This document shows, one piece after another, positions 1 to 6,719 of a DNA stretch of 27,240 bases. The DNA comes from an uncultured Pirellulaceae bacterium (GTDB lineage Bacteria > Planctomycetota > Planctomycetia > Pirellulales > Pirellulaceae): contig CAMYKF010000128.1 in the NCBI GenBank assembly GCA_947258905.1, positions 1 through 27,240 of the forward strand, in the 5' to 3' direction. The first letter of the stretch is position 1. Each line of letters starts with the position of its first letter. The notes beneath the pieces were generated by a model. That model made no database searches, was not told where the DNA came from, and saw only the letters and a list, made by a program, of their open reading frames with translations. Position numbers and translations under genes: made by a program.

Positions 1-108
1 ATCGAGGACGCGGATCATCACACTCCGATCAGCGAAGAAGAAATCGATGATTATGTCGCAGCCATCAGGGCCTGGGCCAGCGAGCACGGGCTGGCCCTGG
101 AGCATTGA
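1..108 (+). CDS. 3' end of an unknown gene (partial)
   Basis: Frame 1 is open from the window edge to a TGA at 106-108 and gives 35 residues. The peptide is acidic at first (IEDADHHTPISEEEIDDY) and then forms an amphipathic helix (VAAIRAWASEHGLALEH). It could be the C-terminal tail of a protein that starts outside the window. Codon choice is compatible with the neighbouring genes, but the piece is too short to assign a family. Confidence 0.5.
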   Translation: MEDADHHTPISEEEIDDYVAAIRAWASEHGLALEH

Positions 109-274
109 TGTTGCAGGCAGGTCATGCACCCAGCGGACTTCGCTTTAGCCATCGTTCAGTTTGCCAGTGACGCAGTCGTTGAATGCTAATGGTCCGCGAG
201 CGCTCCATGGCACGCTGTAATTGCATGTGCTCTAATCTTGATGCCTGCAACTTTTCTCCAACGCCGAGTTTCGC

Positions 275-643
275 ATGTCACCGACCAACTACACGATCAA
301 CTACCTGGAACTTCCGCTGACTGACACGGAGGCGACCAGGTCTTTTTATTCATCGACATTTGGCTGGGAGTTTCAGGATTGGGGCCCTGATTACCTGACG
401 TTTTCCGGCGCCGAAGTCGCTGGCGGTTTTAACCGCGAACGGAAACCGTCAGATCCGGGAGCCGGACCTTTGATTGTTCTGTTTGCCGACGATCTGGAAT
501 CAACGCAGCAAGCGGCCGGTGCCAACGGTGCCCGGATTTCTCGCGAGATCTATGGATTCCCCGGTGGTCGACGGTTCCACTTTATTGATCCCAATGGCAA
601 CGAAATCGCGGTTTGGGGCGAAGCAAGCGAAGAAGCGCAGTAG
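275..643 (+). CDS. VOC-family (glyoxalase/bleomycin-resistance fold) protein
   Basis: This 122-aa protein is the size of a single-subunit VOC (vicinal oxygen chelate) protein built of two beta-alpha-beta-beta-beta modules. The N-terminal module shows NYLELPLTDTEATRSFY followed by FGWEF, the usual strand and helix of the fold. The C-terminal module ends in FHFIDPNGNEIAVWGE, the typical 'F.DPDGN...L.E' ending with a metal-ligand Glu position. VOC proteins include metal-dependent lyases, isomerases, dioxygenases and drug-binding proteins, so the substrate cannot be read from this sequence. The ATG at 275 has no strong Shine-Dalgarno sequence. The next gene begins about 20 bases after the stop, so the two may be co-transcribed. 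Confidence 0.85.
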   Translation: MSPTNYTINYLELPLTDTEATRSFYSSTFGWEFQDWGPDYLTFSGAEVAGGFNRERKPSDPGAGPLIVLFADDLESTQQAAGANGARISREIYGFPGGRRFHFIDPNGNEIAVWGEASEEAQ

Positions 644-663
644 ACGTGCGAAGCGGAGAAGGC

Positions 664-1188
664 ATGATTGGCGATCTGATCGAGCAATTGCGATCTTCGC
701 TGGCTACATCGGATTCGGCCATTCGAAAGCAGTGGGCCACGGAAATCGTCGAGCGTCAAATCCCGCTCGAACGTCTCATGGTGTTGTGGCACGACGATCC
801 GGCAACAGCGCAACGGTTTATGTGGTTGATCGGCGACATCTGCGAACTCGATCCCGAAACGGTCGCTCCCAGCCTGCCAGTCCTGTTTGAGTTCCGCGAT
901 GGTATGCCATTTCCTGGTTTGCCACGCAGCGTCGCCAAATGGCTGTGGCTGACCAACGTGCCCACGGAAATGGAGCAATCCGCCATCAAGCAACTTTTTG
1001 ACTGGCTGACTGACCCCAACGCTTCGATCGGCTGCAAATCATATACTGCCAAGGCACTGCAGCAGCTTGCACTCGACCAACGTGTCGACAAAAGCCGGTT
1101 GCAAGCGGCACTCAGATCGGAAACTCAATCGCCAAATCTGGCTTACGGCTCGAGAATGAAAAGACTCTTGATGACGCTGGAAAAATAA
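664..1188 (+). CDS. conserved hypothetical protein, all-helical (HEAT-like)
   Basis: The ATG at 664 gives a 174-aa protein. The frame is open further upstream, to an ATG at 613, but that would overlap the VOC gene by about 30 bases and add a basic, low-quality N-terminus. A GGAG-like sequence lies just before 664, so I prefer that start. The sequence is predicted to be a run of helices: IGDLIEQLRSSLATSDSAIR, then a segment with FMWLIGDICELDPETVAPSL, then TAKALQQLALDQ. This resembles short HEAT-like repeat proteins found near unrelated genes in many genomes. No signal peptide, membrane segment or catalytic motif is visible. The function is unknown. Confidence 0.7.
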   Translation: MIGDLIEQLRSSLATSDSAIRKQWATEIVERQIPLERLMVLWHDDPATAQRFMWLIGDICELDPETVAPSLPVLFEFRDGMPFPGLPRSVAKWLWLTNVPTEMEQSAIKQLFDWLTDPNASIGCKSYTAKALQQLALDQRVDKSRLQAALRSETQSPNLAYGSRMKRLLMTLEK

Positions 1189-1225
1189 CCACCAAAAGAA
1201 TAAGCTCGGAGGGGGCAACTCGTTA

Positions 1226-1333
1226 GATCGCGTTGCACTGATCACGGGTGCAGGCCGTGGCACGGGTGCGGACTTCGCACGCAAGCATGCTGAGCTCAGC
1301 CACAAGGTGGCATTCCATCACGGCCCGGAGTCT
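1226..1333 (+). pseudogene. relic of a short-chain dehydrogenase/reductase N-terminus
   Basis: One frame reads DRVALITGAGRGTGADFARK followed by HAELSHKVAFHHG. This is the first beta-strand, the TGxxxGxG nucleotide-binding loop and the following helix of a Rossmann-fold SDR enzyme (such as a 3-oxoacyl-ACP reductase). No ATG, GTG or TTG precedes it in frame at a sensible distance. SDR similarity stops after about 35-40 residues, and the rest of the enzyme (YxxxK active site) is absent because the next gene's 3' end occupies that DNA. It looks like the stump of a gene lost by deletion. The call rests on one short but specific motif. Confidence 0.5.
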
Positions 1334-1358
1334 GTGCCAAGCGACAGCCGCATCGGCC

Positions 1359-1550
1359 TTACACGCGCAACTGCTCTACGAGACGTTCGTCAAACAGACA
1401 AAAACTAAACTCGCGTGAACTCAGCAAACGGCTCGTCCGTATTTGCTCGACCAATGCCGCTCGCTGTTGTGTCAGCAAGTCGCGAATCCCGACAACACCG
1501 GGTTGCAACTGCCGGTTGATGGCAGTGACACGATCATGCCAGTCTTTACT
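1359..1550 (-). pseudogene. out-of-frame C-terminal part of the upstream minus-strand gene
   Basis: This frame encodes 63 residues beginning SKDWHDRVTAINRQLQPGVV, continuing through a coiled-coil-like stretch (DLLTQQRAALVEQIRTSRLL) and ending REFSFCLFDERLVEQLRV before a TAA. It begins exactly where the 1546-2895 gene stops, on the same strand and one base out of frame. Skipping a single C in CACCAGTAAAG joins the two into a protein of about 511 residues. The composition and helical character continue smoothly across the junction. I interpret it as the displaced C-terminus of that gene, by a natural frameshift or a sequencing or assembly error. Confidence 0.65.
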
Positions 1551-2895
1551 GGTGCTTTTGTTCCGCCAGATCACGCAATTGTTCCGTTTCCAACTCGCCA
1601 TATTTTTCCGCGTGCCACGTCAATTGACGTAACTGTACATCCAGTTCCGTCAATTCCCGGTCATCGACCAGTTGCACCGGGACAGGCAATCGATGGGTCG
1701 CCGTGAGGATGTTGAATTGCGGCGGCTGCACGCCAAAAAATTCGCCGATGATCTGGTCGGTCAGCTGGTCATACTTGGCACCGCCGATGCCGTGCAAAAA
1801 CGCATCGCACAATACCAGCCTTGCGTACATGGTGGTCGTCAGAGCCCGGGATCGCAGACAAATCCCGGCCCGTTCCAGCTGGCCAATCTGTTCAGCCAAA
1901 CGAGCGCGATCCAGTCTCGTTTCGATCGACTCCAGATCACTAATGGTCACTGTGTGTTCTTCAACGCGAACAAACAAGCGATTGCGCCGCGGTCGTTCAC
2001 GTAGCCAGATCCAGAAGGGCACTTCGATCCAGTCATCGACTGCCGCCAGTTCCGGAACCGGGTGAGCGTGACTGCGAATCCGATGCAACCGGCGATATTC
2101 CAGCAGAGCGCGATTGTGAATCTCCCGCAGCTCTGCAGCACGCAGCAACAATTCGCCCAGAAACCTGACAAATGAAGACGTTGTACAAACCTGATTGAGG
2201 GGAACTTCCAGCGTCCGCAACCCGAAATCCTGCTCCAGCCGATGGCGACCGGCCGCGATCGCCCACGCCGGATTTTCCAGCTTGCGCTGCGCCGCGATAA
2301 CGTACGGCCACAGTTGTCCGATCAGCGGCTCATCCACCAGAGGCTGAATCGATTTGTAAACCCGCCGTCCAAACGAATGAAACGTCTGCGGATTTCGCAG
2401 CTGTTCGGCTTCAAAGGGACCAAACGAACTGGTGTCATCGAAGTGGATGTTTTCAATTCGCGGTTCGGCAACGCTGCCGGTCGGCACACCGATCGACGAC
2501 GAGGCGCTCAGGTCGTTGTCAATGATCAGGTTCACTGCGACCAGGTCATGATCGCGGGCCAGCGCATGCAACGCAAAGTTTTTGTACCAAACGCCGGGGT
2601 GAAACAAAGTCGGCTGATGCCCGGCCAACACAATCCCCTGCGCATGGTCAGCCACGTCCACATCGCGATAGCGTGATGTCCATGCGATGGCCCGTTCCTG
2701 CAGGTCCTGTCGGGCGCGGTCACGCAGACTGTGAATCGATTCGCCCAGCAACTGAAAATCCTGACTTGCCAGGGTCTGCTGGTTGGCGGCCAGCGTATTG
2801 GCGAACTCGCTCAAGGGAGGCGCCTGCAGCGCCTGTCCATCCCCGATCGGTGTTCGCAATCGCTGGTACTTGAGCGTCATTGTGCTCGCGGTCAT
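1546..2895 (-). CDS. conserved hypothetical protein, possibly BshC-related; C-terminus frameshifted
   Basis: From the ATG at 2895 the frame gives 449 aa before an early TAA. This ATG overlaps the glycosyltransferase stop codon as ATGA, which implies translational coupling; in-frame starts further upstream would lie inside that gene. A notable motif near residue 85 is GIVLAGHQPTLFHPGVWYKN, followed by VNLIIDNDLS. The GHQ..L..G..YKN arrangement recalls the nucleotide-binding core of BshC, the putative cysteine-adding enzyme of bacillithiol synthesis. The resemblance is loose and from memory only, so the function stays open. A 63-residue continuation lies in the adjacent frame (1359-1550). With it the protein would be about 511 aa, close to the BshC length class. 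Confidence 0.7.
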   Translation of the reverse strand: MTASTMTLKYQRLRTPIGDGQALQAPPLSEFANTLAANQQTLASQDFQLLGESIHSLRDRARQDLQERAIAWTSRYRDVDVADHAQGIVLAGHQPTLFHPGVWYKNFALHALARDHDLVAVNLIIDNDLSASSSIGVPTGSVAEPRIENIHFDDTSSFGPFEAEQLRNPQTFHSFGRRVYKSIQPLVDEPLIGQLWPYVIAAQRKLENPAWAIAAGRHRLEQDFGLRTLEVPLNQVCTTSSFVRFLGELLLRAAELREIHNRALLEYRRLHRIRSHAHPVPELAAVDDWIEVPFWIWLRERPRRNRLFVRVEEHTVTISDLESIETRLDRARLAEQIGQLERAGICLRSRALTTTMYARLVLCDAFLHGIGGAKYDQLTDQIIGEFFGVQPPQFNILTATHRLPVPVQLVDDRELTELDVQLRQLTWHAEKYGELETEQLRDLAEQKHQ

Positions 2896-3632
2896 CCGGC
2901 GAGTTCTCTCCGTTGCAGGCGGCCGCAACGCGCCGGCAGCCGCTCGAGGCTGCGTTGCAGGACAGCGTGGTAGTAGTTCAGCCGGGTCGCCCCGTCGTCC
3001 AGATCGCCGCCAAAGGAACGTTTTTCATCCAGATAGATCAGCGGCACTGCCCACTCCACAATCTTCAGCTCGTGGCAAGCGGCCTGCACCCACAATTCCA
3101 GCGGCATGGCATACCCGGTTTCGTGCAGTTCCAGTTTTCTTAGCGCCTCGACCCGGTAGGCCTTGAATCCGCAAAAGGCATCGGTCAGCTGAAACCCCAG
3201 GTGTTCGTTTATGTCGCGAGTGACCTGCTGGTTGATCCAGCGTCGCTGTGCCGGTGGCCGGGAATTGGCATCAAACGTTTTGAGGTAGCGGCTGCCGGAA
3301 ACAATATCAGCTCCGCTACGTCTCAACCGCTCGACCAGTTCCTGAATGCGTTGCGGTTCGTGCTGGCCATCGCAATCGATCGTCACCAGCGACTCATAAC
3401 CCCGTTCGATGGCATAGCGAAAGGCGGTGATCAATGCCGCACCATATCCCTGGTTGACGTCATGGGCAATCACGATGATGTCATCGCGAGCTGCCAGAAC
3501 CTCGGCAGTGCCGTCGGTCGATCCGTCATCGACAACCAGCACGTCATCGCAGTAGCGCACGACCTGGTCAAGTACTTCCTGGACCGTGTCAACTTCGTTA
3601 AAGACGGGCAGGGCGGTCAGGTGTTTTTTCAT
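2892..3632 (-). CDS. family 2 glycosyltransferase (DPM1/polyprenyl-phosphate type)
   Basis: The 246-aa protein is one GT-A domain with no membrane helices. Signature elements in order are TALPVFNEVDTVQEVLDQVV, the nucleotide-sugar loop VLVVDDGSTDGTAEVL, NQGYGAALITAF, and the DxD-like metal site VTIDCDGQH, followed by SGSRYLKTFD and DAFCGFKAYR. These match GT2 enzymes related to dolichyl- or undecaprenyl-phosphate mannosyl/glucosyl transferases, which load sugars onto lipid carriers or glycans at the cytoplasmic face. I chose the ATG at 3632; an in-frame TTG at 3647 adds five residues. The stop overlaps the next gene's start (ATGA), so the pair forms an operon. A convincing minus-strand promoter lies about 65 bases upstream. 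Confidence 0.85.
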   Translation of the reverse strand: MKKHLTALPVFNEVDTVQEVLDQVVRYCDDVLVVDDGSTDGTAEVLAARDDIIVIAHDVNQGYGAALITAFRYAIERGYESLVTIDCDGQHEPQRIQELVERLRRSGADIVSGSRYLKTFDANSRPPAQRRWINQQVTRDINEHLGFQLTDAFCGFKAYRVEALRKLELHETGYAMPLELWVQAACHELKIVEWAVPLIYLDEKRSFGGDLDDGATRLNYYHAVLQRSLERLPARCGRLQRRELAG

Positions 3633-3701
3633 CAGCAACTTACGCAAAAAGTCCGGGTGCAGGATCGGGCAGAGTGCCGCCGCCGGGGATGAGCGGACCC
3701 T

Positions 3702-3729
3702 ATTCTATCTGGACGCGATATACCGTCAA
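3702..3729 (-). promoter_or_regulatory. sigma70-like promoter for the glycosyltransferase operon
   Basis: Read on the minus strand, TTGACG (3729-3724) is followed by a 16-base spacer and TAGAAT (3707-3702). Each box matches the consensus at 5 of 6 positions. Transcription would start near 3695, leaving a leader of about 60 bases before the ATG at 3632. This is a sequence-pattern call only. Confidence 0.5.
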
Positions 3730-3787
3730 ATCATTACCTGATGCGGCCGAAAAAAGGTGTGGACACTCCTGCCTGCTGGTAGGGCGC

Positions 3788-3847
3788 GACCATTGTCCCG
3801 TCTTTCGACCGGCATTGTGACGGGACCATGGTCGACAATGGTCCCGT
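3788..3847. repeat. three-armed inverted repeat with mutually exclusive hairpins
   Basis: GACCATTGTCCCGTC (3788-3802) pairs with GACGGGACCATGGTC (3819-3833) at 14 of 15 positions. The second arm also contains ACGGGACCAT (3820-3829), which pairs perfectly with ATGGTCCCGT (3838-3847) around an 8-base loop. The middle arm can therefore fold with only one outer arm at a time. The element lies 24 bases beyond the stop of the Nif3-like gene and upstream of the glycosyltransferase promoter. It may be a terminator or attenuator, or a copy of a dispersed palindromic repeat. Confidence 0.6.
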
Positions 3848-3870
3848 TCTGCGAACCATCGGAGCAATCA

Positions 3871-4662
3871 TCACGAATATTGCAACGGATCGGATTCCTG
3901 GCGGCTTGCCCAGACCTGCAAATCGGCAAAGGCGTCACCAATCACCGTGGCCAGTTGCTCAACTGCGAATCGTTCACTGGCGTAGTGGCCCAGCAACACC
4001 AGGCCAATGCCGCTGGCCCGGGCCTCCAGGCAAGTATGAAAAGTGGCTTCGCCGGTCACCATCGCGTCACACCTGGCGGCCAGTGCCTTGTCCAGAAACG
4101 AACCGCCGCTGCCGCATGCCAAAGCCACTTGCGAAACTGATTGTTCGGGATCGCCCACGTATTTGACGCGCTCGAGTGCGAACTGACGTTTCGCCGTGTC
4201 GATCAGATTCGCGAGGCTGCTGCCGGCGGGTGCCACAGCCACTCGTGCCGCGCCCAGTTTTTCATCGAATTCCATGGCCGGAACCAACGGACGGCCCTCC
4301 GACAAACCGAGTCGTTCACCCAGCATGTAGTTAATCCCTGTGGCCGCGGAATCGAAAGCCGTGTGTGGGCTGATAATGGCGACATCGGCTTTGATCAATT
4401 GCAGCAACAGGCGGCTGCCCGTTTGCCCGGTCGTCAGTCGTTTTAGCGGCCGAAAGGGCAGCGGATGATGCGTGACGATCACATCCGCCTGCTGCTGTAC
4501 GGCTTCGTCGGCGCTTTCCGGCGTAATCGTCAGACAGGTCATAACGCGCTGAATTGGGCGATCGGGATCACCCACCAGCAATCCGACGTTGTCCCAGTCC
4601 TCAGCCAATTGAGGCGGCGCAAATTGATTCATGAACTGGCTGAGATCGTTAACCGCGGTCAT
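3871..4662 (-). CDS. Nif3-like dinuclear metal-centre hexameric protein (YbgI/DUF34 family)
   Basis: From the ATG at 4662 the product is 263 aa, the usual length of the compact Nif3 family. The longer frame to 4740 adds an unlikely N-terminus. Family landmarks are EDWDNVGLLVGDP (about 21-33), VTHHPLPFRPLKRL with His65/His66, ISPHTAFDSAATGINYMLGE with Asp104, and LLGHYASERFAVEQLA with His226/Glu230. These His, Asp and Glu residues are the expected dimetal ligands. The family forms a toroidal hexamer and is often annotated as GTP cyclohydrolase I type 2, but its physiological reaction remains uncertain. It is divergent from the TIM-barrel gene, with 130 bases between the two starts. Confidence 0.9.
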   Translation of the reverse strand: MTAVNDLSQFMNQFAPPQLAEDWDNVGLLVGDPDRPIQRVMTCLTITPESADEAVQQQADVIVTHHPLPFRPLKRLTTGQTGSRLLLQLIKADVAIISPHTAFDSAATGINYMLGERLGLSEGRPLVPAMEFDEKLGAARVAVAPAGSSLANLIDTAKRQFALERVKYVGDPEQSVSQVALACGSGGSFLDKALAARCDAMVTGEATFHTCLEARASGIGLVLLGHYASERFAVEQLATVIGDAFADLQVWASRQESDPLQYS

Positions 4663-4729
4663 ATCGAATCCTGGTGTCTGGTTGTCCGTGCGACAGCCCT
4701 TAGAATAGCAAAATCGTTTGCCGTCAGAA

Positions 4730-4760
4730 TCCAGCTGCACTGGATCAGGCAGTAGCCTGA
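4730..4760 (+). promoter_or_regulatory. two adjacent small stem-loops in a divergent leader region
   Basis: TCCAG (4730-4734) pairs with CTGGA (4740-4744). Immediately after it, TCAGGC (4745-4750) pairs with GCCTGA (4755-4760) around AGTA. They lie between the Nif3-like and TIM-barrel starts, 33 bases before the TTG at 4793. The perfect back-to-back pairing suggests an RNA structure in the leader or a protein-binding site. Short stems such as these can also arise by chance. Confidence 0.3.
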
Positions 4761-4792
4761 CATGCTCCAGTCAACACAACGGAGATCAATCA

Positions 4793-5578
4793 TTGCTGAA
4801 GCTGCGTAAGGGAGTTCGGCTGGAAAGTCTCGGTCTGCCGTTCAAGCAGGCTCTGGCAGCCGCCGCCGAGACCGGTGCCCAGGGCGTGGAGATTAACGCC
4901 CGTACCGAAATCCGTCCCACCGGTCTGTCGCGAACGGGCGTCCGCCACATCCGTAAAATGCTCAGCGACCACCGTCTGGCCGTGTGCTGCGTCAATTTTC
5001 CTACCAGACGCGGCTATGCCAGTCTGGAACATCTTGACCAGCGGCTGGACGCGACCCGGGCGGCGATGAGCATGGCTTATGAACTGGGATGCAACGTGGT
5101 CAGCAACCGGATTGGCCGGGTTCCTCCGGCCGATTCAACCGAATATCGCACGTTGCTGCAGGCGCTGGAGGACCTGGGACGCCACGGCAGTCGTGTTGGC
5201 GCCATGTTTGCCGCCCGCACCGGCGACGATGACGGTGCAACGTTGCGCGAGTTGATTCAGGCACTGGGCCCGGGAGCCCTGTACGTTGATTTTGATCCCG
5301 CCGAGCTGTTGCTCAACAACCATGATGTGGAAGGCGCCATGCGCGAGCTGGCTTCGTTTGTCTTGCACTTTCGCGCCCGCGACGCCGTACGTGATTTGTC
5401 ACGGAGTGAGAGTGTGGAAGTGCAGCTGGGTCGCGGCTCCATCGATCTGCCACCGTTGCTGGCGATGCTGGAAGAGCAACATTACAGCGGTTTCATCACG
5501 GTTCAGCGTCCAGTGTCGCCCGGCAGTGCCGTGCAAATTGCGCAGTCGCTGGAGTATCTGGAGAATGTTTTCCAGTAA
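4793..5578 (+). CDS. TIM-barrel sugar-phosphate isomerase/epimerase-like protein (AP-endonuclease-2 superfamily)
   Basis: I place the start at a TTG (4793) because GGAG lies 9 bases upstream and family-like sequence begins right there; the ATG at 4718 would add a residue-poor extension. The 261-aa product has the xylose-isomerase-like barrel pattern: ALAAAAETGAQGVEINART on the first strand, ALYVDFDPAELLLNNHD with likely metal-ligand acids, FRARDAVRD, and QLGRGSIDLPPLLAMLEEQH near the end. In sugar-phosphate isomerase/epimerase relatives the G.G.ID segment and nearby acidic residues form the metal and substrate site. The substrate cannot be deduced. The gene ends at a large hairpin shared with the convergent epmB gene. 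Confidence 0.75.
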   Translation: MLKLRKGVRLESLGLPFKQALAAAAETGAQGVEINARTEIRPTGLSRTGVRHIRKMLSDHRLAVCCVNFPTRRGYASLEHLDQRLDATRAAMSMAYELGCNVVSNRIGRVPPADSTEYRTLLQALEDLGRHGSRVGAMFAARTGDDDGATLRELIQALGPGALYVDFDPAELLLNNHDVEGAMRELASFVLHFRARDAVRDLSRSESVEVQLGRGSIDLPPLLAMLEEQHYSGFITVQRPVSPGSAVQIAQSLEYLENVFQ

Positions 5579-5589
5579 GGCCACTTGCC

Positions 5590-5656
5590 GTAGCGGAGGC
5601 TTCCAGCGCTTCCAGCCGCCGAACAGCTACCGACGGCGGCTGGAAGCCACCGCTAC
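5590..5656. repeat. large palindromic element between convergent genes, probable bidirectional terminator
   Basis: GTAGCGGAGGCTTCCAGC (5590-5607) pairs at 17 of 18 positions with the 3' end of the arm at 5635-5656. A second copy of GCTTCCAGC (5608-5616) directly follows the first and, extended to 5620, pairs with the inner part of the same 3' arm (13 bases). The element therefore has alternative foldings produced by a tandem 9-base duplication. It lies just after the TIM-barrel stop, and the epmB stop codon (5653-5655) is inside its right arm. Both the position and the stability suit a shared terminator. The sequence also looks like a dispersed genomic repeat. Confidence 0.65.
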
Positions 5657-6672
5657 ATGATCAATTGCTTGGCGGATTCACCGGCCACTTCACGCACATA
5701 TCGCGGAATGGCATAGCCGGGCAACACTTCGCGCATTTGCCTGATCAACGATTCTCCCTCGGTCTGCGGTACTTCAAAGTGCCCGGCGCCTGCCACCCGA
5801 TCCAGCTGGTGCAGGTAATAGGGCAGGCAATTCATGTCGATCAGGTGTCGGCTCAGTTCGACCAGCGTCTCCAGACGGTCGTTGACACCACGCAACAAGA
5901 CGGACTGGTTCAGCATCAGGACACCGTGCCGCAACAGCCTGGCGATTGCCTGCTGGACGGACTCGTCAATTTCCTGCGGATGGTTAATGTGTGCGACCAT
6001 GATCACCGACATGCCGGTATGCTGCAGCAACTGGCACAGTTTTTCGGTGACGCGTGATGGAATCACCACGGGCAACCGCGTGTGGATACGCAATCGGATG
6101 ACGTGGGGGATCGCTTCAATCAGCTGGATCAACTCATCAAGCTTGTCGTCGACCATCATCAGCGGGTCGCCGCCACTGAGAATGATCTCTTCCAGCGAAC
6201 GGTCGTTGCGGACGATTTGCAGGGCCTCGTCGAACTGGTCCGTCGTCAGCGGGGCGGACTCGTAGGGAAAGTGCCGTCGAAAGCAATAGCGGCAATGGAT
6301 GGCACAGACGCCGCGTGCGATCAGCAGGGCGCGTCCATGATATTTGTGAATCAGGCCGGGAGCACGTTGTGCCGCGGCGTCCCCGACCGGATCCCGCATG
6401 TCGCCGGGTCGGGGATTCACTTCCTGTTCCAGGGGCAGCACCTGCAGCAATAGCGGGTCTTGTGGATCGCCGGGGCGAATCCGCGCGAGAAAGGACTCGG
6501 GCACGAACGTGCGAAACTGGCGGTGGCCGACCCCCGCCTGCGCGGCCAGCGACGCCGGCAAATCGAGCCGGCGACAGAGTACGGCGGGATCGCGAATTGC
6601 TGACCGAACCACCGCCTGCCACGGTTGGGGAGTGGTGCGGACAGAATCGGGTGAAGTCGTTACAATTGCCAT
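5653..6672 (-). CDS. epmB: EF-P beta-lysylation protein EpmB (lysine 2,3-aminomutase-like radical SAM enzyme)
   Basis: This 339-aa protein matches the short EpmB/YjeK branch of the KamA family. The radical SAM cluster motif CAIHCRYC lies at residues 123-130 (CxxxCxxC), followed by FRRHFPYES, the SAM-binding ILSGGDPLMM, and RLRIHTRLPVVIPSRV. The protein ends in VREVAGESAKQLIM, where the Lys probably corresponds to the PLP-binding lysine of EpmB. EpmB converts alpha-lysine to (R)-beta-lysine, which EpmA attaches to EF-P. Its position divergent from efp, with 47 bases between the starts, strongly supports this role over a catabolic lysine aminomutase. EpmA is not in the window. Confidence 0.93.
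   Translation of the reverse strand: MAIVTTSPDSVRTTPQPWQAVVRSAIRDPAVLCRRLDLPASLAAQAGVGHRQFRTFVPESFLARIRPGDPQDPLLLQVLPLEQEVNPRPGDMRDPVGDAAAQRAPGLIHKYHGRALLIARGVCAIHCRYCFRRHFPYESAPLTTDQFDEALQIVRNDRSLEEIILSGGDPLMMVDDKLDELIQLIEAIPHVIRLRIHTRLPVVIPSRVTEKLCQLLQHTGMSVIMVAHINHPQEIDESVQQAIARLLRHGVLMLNQSVLLRGVNDRLETLVELSRHLIDMNCLPYYLHQLDRVAGAGHFEVPQTEGESLIRQMREVLPGYAIPRYVREVAGESAKQLIM
6638..6666 (+). promoter_or_regulatory. candidate promoter for efp inside the 5' end of epmB
   Basis: CGGACA (6638-6643) and TACAAT (6661-6666) are separated by 17 bases. The -10 box matches 5 of 6 consensus positions and the -35 box 4 of 6. Transcription would start near 6673, giving efp a leader of about 47 bases. The site overlaps the first codons of divergent epmB, so the two genes' transcription could interfere. 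Confidence 0.35.
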
Positions 6673-6719
6673 CTTTTCAGGTTTCCACCAGGCACACGAG
6701 ACCCGTCAGGAAGCTTCCC

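Noticed and set aside
1217..1408. Intact small gene over the SDR-like sequence
   Set aside because: There is no start codon at a sensible place, and the second half is antisense to the displaced C-terminus of the neighbouring gene.
1546..1554. Programmed ribosomal frameshift
   Set aside because: The site lacks a known slippery sequence or obvious stimulator. Mutation or sequence error is simpler, although not excluded.
6315..6719. N-terminal extension of EF-P
   Set aside because: The frame is open by chance antisense to epmB. EF-P homology starts exactly at 6720 after a good Shine-Dalgarno.
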